Assembly (NCBI RefSeq): GCF_008830225.1 | Contig: NZ_WAIE01000001.1 | Location: forward strand, 1,240,001 to 1,304,000 | Origin: Pseudodesulfovibrio senegalensis | Lineage (GTDB): Bacteria; Desulfobacterota; Desulfovibrionia; Desulfovibrionales; Desulfovibrionaceae | Reading direction: 5' to 3' | Length of the DNA stretch: 64,000 bases | Notes under the pieces: model-generated | Seen by the model: the letters and a program-made list of their open reading frames with translations, nothing else | The model's database searches: none | Told to the model about the DNA's origin: nothing | Shown here: positions 24,165 to 34,084 of the stretch, piece after piece | Layout of the letters: each line of letters opens with the position of its first letter | Position numbering within the stretch: the stretch's first letter is position 1 | Made by a program: the position numbers and the translations under genes

Positions 24165-26456
24165 ATGGAATCCAGATCATTCCAGCTTCTGGAATTTCAT
24201 AAGATATTGGACGTACTGTCCGGTTTTGCCAAGTCGGAACCGGGAGCATTTTCCTGTACCCGACTTCCGGTTCTCTCCGATTCCGCCCAAATCCAAAAAA
24301 AGGCCGCACTGTTCAACCAGACACTTGAGTGGCTGGACCAGACGCAATTCAAACTTCCCTGGTTTCCCAGTCTGGAAGGGCTGTTTCAATATCTCGACTC
24401 GGGACGAGGCCAACTGGATCAGGATGCCCTTTTTGCTCTCAAGAACGTTCTGGATATCCTGAACACCCTCAAACAGTCCTTGTCTGATTTTGAGGAAAAA
24501 GGGTGGGATGCTCTCGGGCATGCGCTTTTTGACACTCCCTGGCCTCAAAAGGTCCTTTCCGCCATCGGACGTTGCCTGGACAACGAGGGACGGCTCAAGG
24601 ACGACAGTTCACCGGACCTGCTTGCAATACGGCAGGAAATTCGAAGCATCCACACCCGGTGCAGCAAACGGGTCAAGGACTTCGTTCTCAAGGAAGGTAT
24701 CAGCAACTACCTTCAGGACGATTTCATGACCATCTCTTCGGATCGTTATGTCCTGCCCCTGAAGGTGAATTTCAAAAAACGTCTCGACGGCATCATCCAC
24801 GACTATTCGCAAACAGGCGAGACCTGTTATTTTGAACCAATGTTTCTCGTGGAAACCAACAATCGCCTGCAGGAACTGAAACGCGAAGAACGAGAAGAGG
24901 AAAACAAAGTCCTCAAATATCTCACCGACCTCGTGGTTCAGGAACGGGAGCAAATCGAATCCGGGTACCACAACCTTGTGGACATGGACGTACTCATGGC
25001 CAAAATCGCCCTGGCCGGAGAGTACAACGGACGGGTGGTCGACGTGATGCCCGGTCCGGCAACCCTCAGGGAGGCCCGCCACCCGCTGCTGGCCCTGCAG
25101 GAAGAACAGGTTCAGAGTCTGGACATCGAGTACCTTGAAGACATACGGGCCTTGATCGTCAGCGGCGGCAACGCGGGCGGCAAGACCGTCAGCCTCAAGA
25201 CCTTGGGACTCATTGCCCTGATGGCCTATGCCGGATTGCCGGTGCCAGTTGCGGCCGGAAGCAGGATTCCTCTCTGGAAAGAGATTTTCGTGATCATGGG
25301 CGACGAGCAAAGCCTCGAGGAAAACGTCAGTACCTTTACAGCCCAAATTCATTACCTGAAACGCGCATGGGACCATGTGGACGCCGACTCTCTGTTCATA
25401 CTGGACGAATTCGGGGCCGGGACAGACCCCACACAGGGGGCGGCTCTGGCGCAAGCCGTTGTGGACGGGCTGATGGAAAAACAGGCCACGGTCATTGCGG
25501 CCACCCATTTTCCGGCTCTCAAGGCATATGCCGTTGCCACCGCAGGTGTGCGCGCTGCCAGCGTTCTCTTCGATCCCGCCACAAAAAAACCGCTTTTCAA
25601 GCTGGCCTATGATCAGGTCGGTGCCTCCATTGCCCTTGACGTGGCGCGGGACAACGGTCTTCCGGAATCCGTTCTTGAAAAAGCTGAAAGCTACCTGCTT
25701 TTGGACGGTTCGGACACAAGTGCCGTTCTGGATCGGCTCAATGCCCTGGCTGTACAGCGGGAACAGGAGTTGGAGCAGCTCAAGGCCAAGGAAAAAAAGC
25801 TCAAGAAAAAATACGACAAACTTACCGTCGAGTTCGAGCGCAAGCGGAAAAAACTGCTATCCGACCTGCAGGCCCAATCCCAACGCATTGTCAGGCAGTG
25901 GAAAGAAGATAAAATCAGCCGCAAACAAGCCCAGAAAGAACTGGCTGGCATGCGCTCCAAGCTGTCGGAAGGTTCAACATCCACGTCCGACGGTCCGACG
26001 TTTTCCTTTGCGGACATCCGTCCCGGAATGCGGGTACAGTATGTTGCCTGGGGAAAAAGCGGTGTTGTTTCGGAAGTCAATACGCGCAAGAAACAGGCGA
26101 AAGTCGAAATCAACGGTGTGGCCATGTGGGTCAAGGCGGAACATCTCGGTCCCGCATCTGACCAAAAACAGCACAACACGGGACATTCGCTGCAAGCCAC
26201 TCCCGGCGATGGCAAAACACTTGAACTCGATATCCGGGGACGCAGAGCAGACGAAGCCATTGCCGAACTGGAGCGTTTTCTGGATAATGCTTTGCTGCAG
26301 GGCGCTGGAAGTGTGGAGATAATCCACGGCAAGGGAACCGGCGCGCTCAGGCGCGAGGTACACAACTTTCTCAAAAGCTACCCGGCCATTGACGGTTTTA
26401 CGCTTGCCAATGAAGATCGCGGCGGCGATGGTATGACGCAAGTAACCTTGAAGTAA
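24165..26456 (+). CDS. mutS2: Endonuclease MutS2 with Smr domain
   Basis: 763 aa. MutS core and lever regions (about 1-310), ATPase with Walker A VSGGNAGGKTVSL (about residue 335), Walker B FILDEFGAGTDP, a Lys/Arg-rich coiled coil (about 530-600), and a C-terminal Smr nuclease domain with LDIRGRRADEA and HGKGTGALR. The mismatch-recognition domain of MutS1 is missing, as in the family. MutS2 acts on recombination intermediates and, in some bacteria, on collided ribosomes. The translation-gene neighbourhood (rpsU, yqeY) is compatible with the latter. Confidence 0.95.
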   Translation: MESRSFQLLEFHKILDVLSGFAKSEPGAFSCTRLPVLSDSAQIQKKAALFNQTLEWLDQTQFKLPWFPSLEGLFQYLDSGRGQLDQDALFALKNVLDILNTLKQSLSDFEEKGWDALGHALFDTPWPQKVLSAIGRCLDNEGRLKDDSSPDLLAIRQEIRSIHTRCSKRVKDFVLKEGISNYLQDDFMTISSDRYVLPLKVNFKKRLDGIIHDYSQTGETCYFEPMFLVETNNRLQELKREEREEENKVLKYLTDLVVQEREQIESGYHNLVDMDVLMAKIALAGEYNGRVVDVMPGPATLREARHPLLALQEEQVQSLDIEYLEDIRALIVSGGNAGGKTVSLKTLGLIALMAYAGLPVPVAAGSRIPLWKEIFVIMGDEQSLEENVSTFTAQIHYLKRAWDHVDADSLFILDEFGAGTDPTQGAALAQAVVDGLMEKQATVIAATHFPALKAYAVATAGVRAASVLFDPATKKPLFKLAYDQVGASIALDVARDNGLPESVLEKAESYLLLDGSDTSAVLDRLNALAVQREQELEQLKAKEKKLKKKYDKLTVEFERKRKKLLSDLQAQSQRIVRQWKEDKISRKQAQKELAGMRSKLSEGSTSTSDGPTFSFADIRPGMRVQYVAWGKSGVVSEVNTRKKQAKVEINGVAMWVKAEHLGPASDQKQHNTGHSLQATPGDGKTLELDIRGRRADEAIAELERFLDNALLQGAGSVEIIHGKGTGALRREVHNFLKSYPAIDGFTLANEDRGGDGMTQVTLK

Positions 26457-26481
26457 ACCTTTTTGGCATGGAGCGGGGCGC

Positions 26482-28230
26482 ATGGACAGAAGCGCCGTAG
26501 AGGCTGTAAAGGCCCGAATCAACATAGCGGACATTGTCCGACGCTACGTTGACCTGAAACCCGTCTCAGGCCGCTGGATGGGTGCGTGCCCATTTCACCA
26601 GGAAACGAAGCCATCCATGAGCGTCAATGAGGAAGAAGGCTTTTTCTATTGTTTCGGGTGTCAGGCTTCGGGTGACGTCATTGATTTCTACCAGCGGATC
26701 AACGGGCTGGAATTCGTCGAAGCCCTGGAAGCGCTGGCGCTGGAAGCGGGTATCGATATCCAGCATACGGCCCCGGACCCGCAGGCAGCCCAAAAAAGGC
26801 AGCAAAAAAAACTGTTGCTGGACATGCATGATGAATCACGGGATTTCTTCTGCAACTGCCTTGGTCATGCCGTGGGCGAAACGGCCCGGCAGTATCTTGA
26901 ACGCCGGGGTATGACACAAGAAATCATTCAGGCATTCCAATTGGGCTACAGCCCGGATGACTGGCACGGGTTGGACAACTTTTTACGTTCAAAAGGCAGA
27001 AACCCTGAAGATGGCGTTGAAGCCGGACTTTTGTCAAAAAACCAAAAAGGCAATATCTACGATAGGTTCAGGGGGAGATTGATCTTCCCCATAAAAAATT
27101 TATCGGGCCGGGTTATTGCTTTTGGCGGTAGAATAATTACAGATGGAGAACCAAAGTATTTAAACAGCAGTGATTCGCCGATCTATAAAAAGGGCGAGCA
27201 CTTGTATGGGCTGGACATAGCCAGGCAATCCATGACCCGAACCCGACGGGCCTTGTTGACGGAAGGATACATGGATGTGTTGTCGCTTCACCAATTTGGA
27301 TACACGGATGCATGCGGTGTTCTGGGAACGGCATTGACCAAGGATCAGGTCAAGCGCCTTGCCGGTTTTTGTTCTCGTGTGGACCTCGTATTCGATGGTG
27401 ACAATGCCGGGCGAAAGGCCGCACTCAAGAGCAGCCGGATGATCCTGCTGCACGGAGTGGCCTGCCGGGTGGTCCTTTTGCCGGACGGCGAAGATGTGGA
27501 CAGCCTTTTACAGGCCAAAGGGAGGGACGGTTTCGACCAATGCCTCGAACAGGCCAGCAACGGCTTGGATTTTTGCGCAAGCTATCTGCAATCCCAGTTC
27601 TCCCCAAGGGAAATTATGGACTGGGCCAGAAATTTTTTGTCTGAATTGTCGGACGATTCGTTGCGTGCCTATTATTTGCCCCGTCTGGCGCAAGGGCTGG
27701 GACTGGCGGAAACCGAAATGCGCATGACTGCAGGTGCGCCAAGCCGGACGCCGCAGACACACCAACCGAAGGTGGACGCTCGATCGATTCAGCCCGGCCA
27801 GATGCCACTGGGCAAGGAAGACAAGGATGACAGGTATTTTCTCAAATTCCCCATTCAGTACCCGGAATATATTCCGAGTCTGGCGCAACAGGGATTTGAA
27901 CATGTCTTGAGCACGGATTGGGCTCGGGCACTCTGGAGCAAGCTCTATGAAGACCAGCCAAGGGTAAACATGACCCGGCTGAACGAAAATGAAAAAGGCT
28001 TCTTCATCCAGTGCCGGGAAGATTTATGCCACAAGACGCTGACGGGTGAAAAAATCAAGCAGGAATGGGAACATATCTGCACCAGAATTGAAAAAAACAA
28101 ATGCAAATTGACCAAAACCCGGATCAAGCAGGCCCTGCACCAGGCACAGCAGACCGGAGACATGCAACGGGCCAACGAATGTCTGCAAGCACTGGAAGAA
28201 TACATACGGAGGGAGAATGAGCAACATTAA
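26482..28230 (+). CDS. dnaG: DNA primase
   Basis: 582 aa. CHC2 zinc finger with [10 protein letters not shown] and [11 protein letters not shown] (about 35-65), the RNA polymerase basic motif in [12 protein letters not shown], and the TOPRIM block with [16 protein letters not shown] and [12 protein letters not shown]. It primes DNA replication. The C-terminal helicase-binding region (from about 400) is less conserved. Start at ATG 26482 follows GGAGCGGGG. Its last 14 bases overlap rpoD, as in macromolecular-synthesis operons. Confidence 0.96.
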   Translation: MDRSAVEAVKARINIADIVRRYVDLKPVSGRWMGACPFHQETKPSMSVNEEEGFFYCFGCQASGDVIDFYQRINGLEFVEALEALALEAGIDIQHTAPDPQAAQKRQQKKLLLDMHDESRDFFCNCLGHAVGETARQYLERRGMTQEIIQAFQLGYSPDDWHGLDNFLRSKGRNPEDGVEAGLLSKNQKGNIYDRFRGRLIFPIKNLSGRVIAFGGRIITDGEPKYLNSSDSPIYKKGEHLYGLDIARQSMTRTRRALLTEGYMDVLSLHQFGYTDACGVLGTALTKDQVKRLAGFCSRVDLVFDGDNAGRKAALKSSRMILLHGVACRVVLLPDGEDVDSLLQAKGRDGFDQCLEQASNGLDFCASYLQSQFSPREIMDWARNFLSELSDDSLRAYYLPRLAQGLGLAETEMRMTAGAPSRTPQTHQPKVDARSIQPGQMPLGKEDKDDRYFLKFPIQYPEYIPSLAQQGFEHVLSTDWARALWSKLYEDQPRVNMTRLNENEKGFFIQCREDLCHKTLTGEKIKQEWEHICTRIEKNKCKLTKTRIKQALHQAQQTGDMQRANECLQALEEYIRRENEQH

Positions 28231-29980
28231 GGATATCCAGCAGATCAAAACTCTGATCGCAAAAGGCAAGGAAAAGGGATTCCTGACCTTTGACGAGCTG
28301 AACAAGGCTCTGCCTTCCGATTTCAACACTCCCGAACAGATCGAAGAAATCATCAATATCTTCGATCAGATGGATATTTCCATCGTGGATTCGGAAAAAA
28401 ATGGCCGGAAAATAGCCGCGGACGCCGAAGACTCCAACGAAGACGGCAAGCTTGAACTGACCGAAGACAGCGAGGACTCTGCCGATTACGCCACTCGCAG
28501 CACCGACCCGGTACGCATGTACCTGCGCGAGATGGGAGCCGTTCCGCTGCTGGACCGCGAAGGCGAGGTCGTCATTGCCAAAAAAATCGAGTCCGGTGAA
28601 ATGGACGTGCTCTACGCGCTGATCGAGATTCCGGTGGCCGTTGAGGAACTCATCCGCGTGGGAGAGAATCTTGACGAGGGACGCATCAAGCTCAAGGACG
28701 TGGTCAAGACCATCGAGGAAGACGATCCCTCCGAAGACGAGATGAACCAGCGTCAGCGGGTCATCTTCCTGCTGAACGAAGTCAAGAAGCTGCATCAGAA
28801 AAAGGGCTCGGTCTTCGACAAGATGGATGAATGCGCCCAACTCGATAAACGCGTGTATGGCATCCAGAAAAAAATTCTTGATTACAAAGAAGAAATCGTC
28901 AGCCGTTTGCGCGACATCAAACTCGAAAAAACACTCATCGACAGCATCATCGAGACCGTGAACGACTATGTTCGACAGATGCACAACTGTCAGCGTGACC
29001 TTTCCGCCTATGTACTTTCCGTGGGCAAGACTCGTGATGAAATCCAGGAACTGTTCAAGCAGGTAGACGCGAGGGAAACCAACCCCGTGGTGGCCGCCGA
29101 TTCCCTGAACATGACCGTGGAGGAATTCTTCTCCTTCAAGGAAATGCTGGCCGGGAAGTTTGAGATCCTCGTCCGACTCCAGGAGAAGTGCAAACACAAT
29201 GTTGCGGACCTCGAGGAAGTGCTCTGGCGCATCAAACACGGCAATATCAGCGCCGCCCGAGCCAAGCAGGAACTTATTCGCGCCAACCTGCGGCTGGTTG
29301 TCTCCATCGCCAAAAAGTACACCAACCGCGGTCTCCAGTTCCTCGACCTGATTCAGGAAGGCAACATCGGCCTGATGAAGGCGGTGGACAAATTCGAATA
29401 CCAGCGCGGCTACAAGTTCTCCACCTACGCCACCTGGTGGATTCGTCAGGCCATCACCCGCGCCATCGCAGATCAGGCGCGCACCATCCGCATCCCGGTC
29501 CACATGATCGAGACGATCAACAAGTTGATCCGCACCTCGCGGTATCTTGTTCAGGAGCTGGGCCGCGATCCCTCTCCGGAAGAAATCGCGGAGCGCATGG
29601 ATTACCCGCTTGAAAAGGTGAAAAAGGTCCTGAAAATCGCCAAGGAGCCCATTTCTCTGGAAACCCCCATCGGCGACGAGGAAGATTCCAGTCTGGGCGA
29701 TTTCATCGAAGACAAGAAGGCAACCGCGCCCGCCGAAGAAGTCGTCAGCACCAAACTGGGCGAGCAGATCGCGTCCGTGCTCTCGGATCTGACCCCGCGC
29801 GAGGAACAGGTGCTCCGCAAACGGTTCGGTATCGGAGAAAAATCCGACCACACCCTTGAGGAGGTGGGCAAGCTCTTCAACGTCACCCGCGAACGCATCC
29901 GGCAAATCGAAGCCAAGGCCCTGAGAAAGCTTCGCCACCCGGTACGAAGCGCATTGCTGCGGTCATACTTCGAAAACTAG
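28217..29980 (+). CDS. rpoD: RNA polymerase primary sigma factor RpoD (sigma-70)
   Basis: 587 aa. Region 1.1 acidic N-terminus (about 1-85), region 1.2 [18 protein letters not shown], region 2 with [16 protein letters not shown] and the -10-reading [13 protein letters not shown], region 3, and region 4 helix-turn-helix [17 protein letters not shown]. It directs housekeeping transcription. It overlaps the dnaG end and is followed by a terminator. The large non-conserved insert between 1.2 and 2 is of the length usual in Proteobacteria. Confidence 0.98.
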   Translation: MSNIKDIQQIKTLIAKGKEKGFLTFDELNKALPSDFNTPEQIEEIINIFDQMDISIVDSEKNGRKIAADAEDSNEDGKLELTEDSEDSADYATRSTDPVRMYLREMGAVPLLDREGEVVIAKKIESGEMDVLYALIEIPVAVEELIRVGENLDEGRIKLKDVVKTIEEDDPSEDEMNQRQRVIFLLNEVKKLHQKKGSVFDKMDECAQLDKRVYGIQKKILDYKEEIVSRLRDIKLEKTLIDSIIETVNDYVRQMHNCQRDLSAYVLSVGKTRDEIQELFKQVDARETNPVVAADSLNMTVEEFFSFKEMLAGKFEILVRLQEKCKHNVADLEEVLWRIKHGNISAARAKQELIRANLRLVVSIAKKYTNRGLQFLDLIQEGNIGLMKAVDKFEYQRGYKFSTYATWWIRQAITRAIADQARTIRIPVHMIETINKLIRTSRYLVQELGRDPSPEEIAERMDYPLEKVKKVLKIAKEPISLETPIGDEEDSSLGDFIEDKKATAPAEEVVSTKLGEQIASVLSDLTPREEQVLRKRFGIGEKSDHTLEEVGKLFNVTRERIRQIEAKALRKLRHPVRSALLRSYFEN

Positions 29981-29989
29981 CATCAACGA

Positions 29990-30017
29990 GGGGAGGGCAC
30001 AGGCCTTCCCCTTTTTT
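29990..30017 (+). terminator. terminator after rpoD
   Basis: GGGGAGGGC...GCCTTCCCC imperfect stem followed by TTTTTT, 9 bases after the rpoD stop. Confidence 0.8.
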
Positions 30018-30023
30018 CATTTC

Positions 30024-30968
30024 ATGAGCGCTGAAACCCTGCTTTTCATCCCCATCCCCGTTGCCGCATTCGTGCTGGATATGCTCTTTGGCGATCCGCA
30101 CGGCCTGCCGCATCCGGTCAGGTGGATCGGTACCGCCATAAACCACCTCGAAACGTCGTGCCGCCGCATGGACGCCTATATCCTTCCCGAAATATCGGGA
30201 GGTTTTGCTGTGCTGACACTGACTACCGTCGTGGCATGGATTGCAGATTTTCTGACATCATTGGAACCCGGTGGCATTATAATCGCCGTCTACTTGGCGT
30301 ATGCCGGGCTGGCCCTGCAAGGCCTTGTGCGCGAAGCCCGAAACGTTCTGCAATTGCTGCAACAGGATGAAATTGACCAAGCCCGGACCGCACTTTCCAT
30401 GCTGGTAAGCAGGGACACGTCGCAAATGGATGCCGAGGCCATCCGGCGTTCATTGGCCGAGACCGTCAGTGAAAATTTCAGCGACGGTTTCGTTGCCCCG
30501 TTTTTTTACCTCATGATGTTGGGAATACCCGGTATGTGGGCATACAAGACCGTGAACACCTTTGACTCCATGTGGGGTTACCGTACAGAGCGATTCGCAC
30601 GTCTGGGCATGATCGCAGCCCGGACCGACGATATCCTGAACTGGATCCCTGCACGGCTTTCATGGCTCTTGCTCTGCGTGACCGGCTGGGCCATGCGGCT
30701 GAATGCGGGCACGGCAATGTCGAAAACGCCCGCACAGGCCCGGACCATGGAAAGCCCGAATGCGGGTTGGCCCATGGCTGCATGCGCATGGCTGCTGCAA
30801 GGCTCCATGGGAGGGGCGGTTACATATTTCGGAACAGTGAAACAGAAACCCCGGCTGGGGCCTGAAAACGGTCTGTGGAGCAACGGAAGACTGAATACGC
30901 TCCTGAGGCTGGCCATCCGAACGGGATGGCTTACAGCGGCATTGGGCGGCATTATCTGGTTGATATGA
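30024..30968 (+). CDS. cbiB: Adenosylcobinamide-phosphate synthase CbiB/CobD
   Basis: 314 aa membrane protein with about five hydrophobic spans. The N-terminal DMLFGDPHGLPHPVRWIG and the middle DGFVAPFFYLMMLG and NTFDSMWGYRTER blocks are CbiB signatures. It attaches the aminopropanol linker to adenosylcobyric acid in the late part of B12 synthesis. No other cobalamin genes or B12 riboswitch are seen here, so it is a lone gene of the pathway, ended by a terminator shared with proC. Confidence 0.94.
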   Translation: MSAETLLFIPIPVAAFVLDMLFGDPHGLPHPVRWIGTAINHLETSCRRMDAYILPEISGGFAVLTLTTVVAWIADFLTSLEPGGIIIAVYLAYAGLALQGLVREARNVLQLLQQDEIDQARTALSMLVSRDTSQMDAEAIRRSLAETVSENFSDGFVAPFFYLMMLGIPGMWAYKTVNTFDSMWGYRTERFARLGMIAARTDDILNWIPARLSWLLLCVTGWAMRLNAGTAMSKTPAQARTMESPNAGWPMAACAWLLQGSMGGAVTYFGTVKQKPRLGPENGLWSNGRLNTLLRLAIRTGWLTAALGGIIWLI

Positions 30969-30996
30969 AAAGGGGGCTGAAAAGCCCCCTTTTTTA
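30968..30996. terminator. bidirectional terminator between cbiB and proC
   Basis: AAAAGGGGGCT-GAAA-AGCCCCCTTTTTT: perfect stem with A-run and T-run on either side, serving the convergent genes. Confidence 0.92.
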
Positions 30997-30999
30997 TTA

Positions 31000-31803
31000 C
31001 TACTGGTCGCCGAGTTCGCGGTTGCGCTCATACCCTTCGACCACGGCATCGAGGAGGGTACCCCGGACAGCCATGCGGTCAAAGTGGGCCAGGGCGCGAA
31101 TGGTGCTTCCTCCCGGCGAAGTGACCATTTCCCGAAGAACACTCATGTGCTCTCCCGTGTCCATGGCCATTTTCACGGATCCTTCAAACAGGGCCTGAAC
31201 CATCTCCGTGGCCTGCCCGCGGGCAAGCCCCAGATATACGGCGGACTCGACCAACGCCTCCATGAAATACATCACGTAGGCAGGGCCGGCCCCCACCACC
31301 GCGGTGAACGCGTCAAACATGGACTCGGCCAACACGTGGACCTGTCCGATGCTTGCAAACGCCTCGGGAATGAACGTTTTTTGCTCATCATTGAGTCTCT
31401 GGTCGTCCAGACACACGGCGTAGACACCTTTGCTCACCAAAGCGGGTGTGTTGGGCATGATGCGTATCACCGGGCAGACATCTCCCGACCATTCGCATAA
31501 TGTCGTGCGGTTTACCCCTGCGGCAATGGAAACAAGACAGGTATCCCCGCTCAGGTGCGGAGCGATGTTCGCGACAACTCCCTGTGCATGCTGCGGCTTG
31601 ATAGCCAGCACCACATAGTCACACGCCTGAACCAGATCGGCTGCATCCGGCTGAACGATCATGCCGCATTCGTCATGCAACGTCTGCAGGGCTTCCGTGT
31701 TCAGGTCCGTGCCATGCACTTCCACGCCTTCGAGCTTCACCAGTCCCCTGATGATGGCTCCACCCATGTTTCCAACGCCTATGAATCCGATTTTCTTGGT
31801 CAT
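31000..31803 (-). CDS. proC: Pyrroline-5-carboxylate reductase
   Basis: 267 aa. NAD(P)-binding motif IGFIGVGNMGGAI at the N-terminus; C-terminal dimer domain with GAGPAYVMYFMEAL and TSPGGSTIRAL. It makes proline from pyrroline-5-carboxylate. Its ATG overlaps the ndk stop by one base (TAATG), so translation is coupled. Confidence 0.96.
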   Translation of the reverse strand: MTKKIGFIGVGNMGGAIIRGLVKLEGVEVHGTDLNTEALQTLHDECGMIVQPDAADLVQACDYVVLAIKPQHAQGVVANIAPHLSGDTCLVSIAAGVNRTTLCEWSGDVCPVIRIMPNTPALVSKGVYAVCLDDQRLNDEQKTFIPEAFASIGQVHVLAESMFDAFTAVVGAGPAYVMYFMEALVESAVYLGLARGQATEMVQALFEGSVKMAMDTGEHMSVLREMVTSPGGSTIRALAHFDRMAVRGTLLDAVVEGYERNRELGDQ

Positions 31804-32225
31804 TATCCCACCATTTCAATGTTGCTGAAGAAGTATGCAACCTCAACAGCCGCGGTTTCGGGAGCATCCGAACCATGAACGGCATTGTTTTGAATGTTGG
31901 TCGCAAACTTCTTGCGGATGGTTCCTTCCTCAGCCTGTTCGGGGTTGGTTGCGCCCATGAGTTCGCGGTAGCGGGCAATGGCGTTCTCACCTTCGAGAAC
32001 GGAAACCACGACCGGACCGGAAATCATGAAGTCGACCAGTTCTCCGAAAAAGGGGCGTTCCTTGTGAACGGCATAAAACCCTTCGGCCTGCTCCCTGGAC
32101 ATGTGAATCATTTTGGTGGCCTTGATCTTCAGGCCAGCGTCGCTGATCATTTGCAGAATGGATCCGATGTTGCCTGCGGCGACCGCATCGGGTTTGATGA
32201 TGGAAAAAGTGAGTTCCTTACTCAT
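31803..32225 (-). CDS. ndk: Nucleoside diphosphate kinase
   Basis: 140 aa. Starts [19 protein letters not shown] and has the active-site His in [12 protein letters not shown]. It transfers the gamma phosphate of ATP to other NDPs through that histidine. ATG 32225 follows AAGGAA; the longer frame to 32261 has no support. Ndk-proC form one unit. Confidence 0.97.
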   Translation of the reverse strand: MSKELTFSIIKPDAVAAGNIGSILQMISDAGLKIKATKMIHMSREQAEGFYAVHKERPFFGELVDFMISGPVVVSVLEGENAIARYRELMGATNPEQAEEGTIRKKFATNIQNNAVHGSDAPETAAVEVAYFFSNIEMVG

Positions 32226-32288
32226 TGTTTCCTTGCCTCCCTGGTTGTGTTTTTCATTCAATGGCCGGACATTGTCGGTATTGCAGCA

Positions 32289-33092
32289 TCAGCACAAGAG
32301 CATACGGTCCGAAAGCTCTTCGTCACCTCTGAGCTCGGCAAAACGCTGCAGCAGATCCTCAACCCTAAGATTCTGCTTTTCTTCACCTGCAATATCCAAA
32401 ACCACGCGTCCACGGTGGAACATGACCAGACGGTTGCCCAAATTGATGGCCTGACTCATGTTATGGGTGACCATGAGAGCCGTCAGGCTCTGCTGTTCAA
32501 CCATTTCCTGCGTCAGCTCCAATATCATCTGAGCGGTTTTCGGATCAAGTGCCGCCGTGTGTTCATCCAACAACAATAATTCAGGACGAACCATTGTGGC
32601 CATAAGCATGGTCAGGGCCTGACGTTGTCCTCCGGACAGCAACCCTGTAGCTGTCCGAAGTCTGTCTTCCAGCCCCAGGCCCAGTTGGGCCAGATTCTCC
32701 TGAAAAAGGGCGCGATCCCTGGCTTTGACACCAAAGCCGAGCCCTCGAGATTTTCCCCGTTTCATGGCGAGGGCCATGTTCTGTTCTATGGTCGCCCCGG
32801 CACAGGTCCCCAGAAGCGGGTCCTGAAAAACCCGACCAATCTTGGCTGCACGCTTGTGTTCAGGCCAAGAAGTTACATCGTCGTCTCCCATTACAATCGA
32901 CCCGGAATCCAAGAGAAAACTCCCTGAAAGAGCATTGAGAAAAGTTGATTTTCCGGCACCGTTGGAACCAATGATCGTAATGAAATCCCCCGCATCGATG
33001 GTCAGGTCAATACCGTTGATTGCCTTGACCTCATTCACGCTGCCCCTGTTGAAGGCCTTGAAGGCCCCGGTTATCGTGATACGGCCACTCAT
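32289..33092 (-). CDS. ABC transporter ATP-binding protein (TrpXYZ/BmpA-associated type)
   Basis: 267 aa. Walker A IGSNGAGKST, signature LLSGGQRQAL, Walker B LLLLDEHTAALD and the H-loop VTHNMSQA. The Asp-Glu-His at Walker B (DEHTAALD) is typical of this subfamily, which partners with a two-lobed substrate-binding protein of the ABC_sub_bind family and a LIV-type permease. It overlaps the permease by 4 bases (ATGA). The likely substrate class is an amino acid or related compound; tryptophan or tyrosine is suggested by known relatives, not by this sequence. Confidence 0.9.
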   Translation of the reverse strand: MSGRITITGAFKAFNRGSVNEVKAINGIDLTIDAGDFITIIGSNGAGKSTFLNALSGSFLLDSGSIVMGDDDVTSWPEHKRAAKIGRVFQDPLLGTCAGATIEQNMALAMKRGKSRGLGFGVKARDRALFQENLAQLGLGLEDRLRTATGLLSGGQRQALTMLMATMVRPELLLLDEHTAALDPKTAQMILELTQEMVEQQSLTALMVTHNMSQAINLGNRLVMFHRGRVVLDIAGEEKQNLRVEDLLQRFAELRGDEELSDRMLLC

Positions 33093-33991
33093 GACGCGGC
33101 CCCCCTGAAGAATAACTTTTTCTTTATACCCGGCGCAGTCAGGGCAACCACCACCAGAAGCGCGGTGATCAGGTTCAGGTCGCTCGGTGTGATGGAAAAG
33201 GCCCCAAGTTTGAGGCCGAGAGCCAGCGCTATGGCGACGCGGTACAGGACCGAACCGAGCAGGGCAGCAACGATGGCGCGAAAGATGGTCCGGTCGCCGA
33301 AGACAGTTTCACCGATAATGACGGATGCCAGGCCGGCAACAATGCTGCCCACGCCCATATTCACGTCCGCAGCCCCCTGATTCTGGGCCACCAGGGCACC
33401 GGAGCAGGCCACCATGGCGTTGGAAAGTCCAACACCGAAAATGATTACCGTATGCGTATTTACGCCCTGGCTGGTAATCATCTGGGGGTTGTCTCCGGTG
33501 GCAAGAAGCGCCAGCCCGATTTCCGTATGCAGAAACCAGACAAGGGTAACCGCCGCCAGCACACAAACCGCACAAAAAAGGATTGGGGTGGACAAATATT
33601 GGGGAAGGCCGGAAAGTTCCATGAACCAATCGACCACGGTATTCTGCCCAAGCAGGCTGACATTCGGTTTTCCCATGATCCGCAGATTTACGGAATACAG
33701 GGCGATCATGGTCAATATGGACGCCAGCAGATGCAAAATCTTGAGCTTTGTATTCAGAATTCCCGTCACCATACCAGCCAGAAAACCAGCCCCGCAAGCC
33801 ATGAAAATGGCCACGAAAGGGGAATACCCGGATGATATTGCCACCGCGGAAACGGATGCCCCCAAGGGCAAACTTCCATCAACCGTGAGATCGGGAAAAT
33901 CCAATATCCTGAACGTCAGATAGACACCCAAAACCATAAGGCCATAGGCGAACCCCTGTTCCAAAGCTCCATAAAACGCGTATAAAGTCAT
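33089..33991 (-). CDS. ABC transporter permease (BPD_transp_2 type)
   Basis: 300 aa with eight or nine hydrophobic spans, belonging to the branched-chain-amino-acid/sugar permease superfamily; the patterns GVYLTFRILDFPDLTVDGS and GVGLSNAMVACSGALVAQNQG match the TrpX/YtlABC-type permeases. It forms the membrane pore for the ATPase encoded just downstream. A perfect 13-bp inverted repeat separates it from the substrate-binding gene. Confidence 0.88.
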   Translation of the reverse strand: MTLYAFYGALEQGFAYGLMVLGVYLTFRILDFPDLTVDGSLPLGASVSAVAISSGYSPFVAIFMACGAGFLAGMVTGILNTKLKILHLLASILTMIALYSVNLRIMGKPNVSLLGQNTVVDWFMELSGLPQYLSTPILFCAVCVLAAVTLVWFLHTEIGLALLATGDNPQMITSQGVNTHTVIIFGVGLSNAMVACSGALVAQNQGAADVNMGVGSIVAGLASVIIGETVFGDRTIFRAIVAALLGSVLYRVAIALALGLKLGAFSITPSDLNLITALLVVVALTAPGIKKKLFFRGAAS

Positions 33992-34020
33992 CGTTGTTCC
34001 GATTATTCTTGATATGCCAA

Positions 34021-34051
34021 AACAGGCGCGTTGATTTGCAACGCGCCTGTT
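34021..34051 (-). repeat. perfect 13-bp inverted repeat between substrate-binding and permease genes
   Basis: AACAGGCGCGTTG-ATTTG-CAACGCGCCTGTT. On the transcribed strand it is followed by TTTTGG, a poor T-run, so it may act as a partial terminator or mRNA-stabilising hairpin that lets more binding protein than permease be made, a common pattern in ABC operons. Confidence 0.75.
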
Positions 34052-34084
34052 ACTCCTTACGGCAGTTCATGGCAACCGTCGAGG

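Noticed and set aside
28124-29938. 604-aa open frame antisense to rpoD
   Set aside because: Mirror of rpoD's codon bias (C/G-rich third positions); no ribosome site or protein similarity. Similar long antisense frames over 46291-47940 and 52118-53875 were rejected for the same reason.
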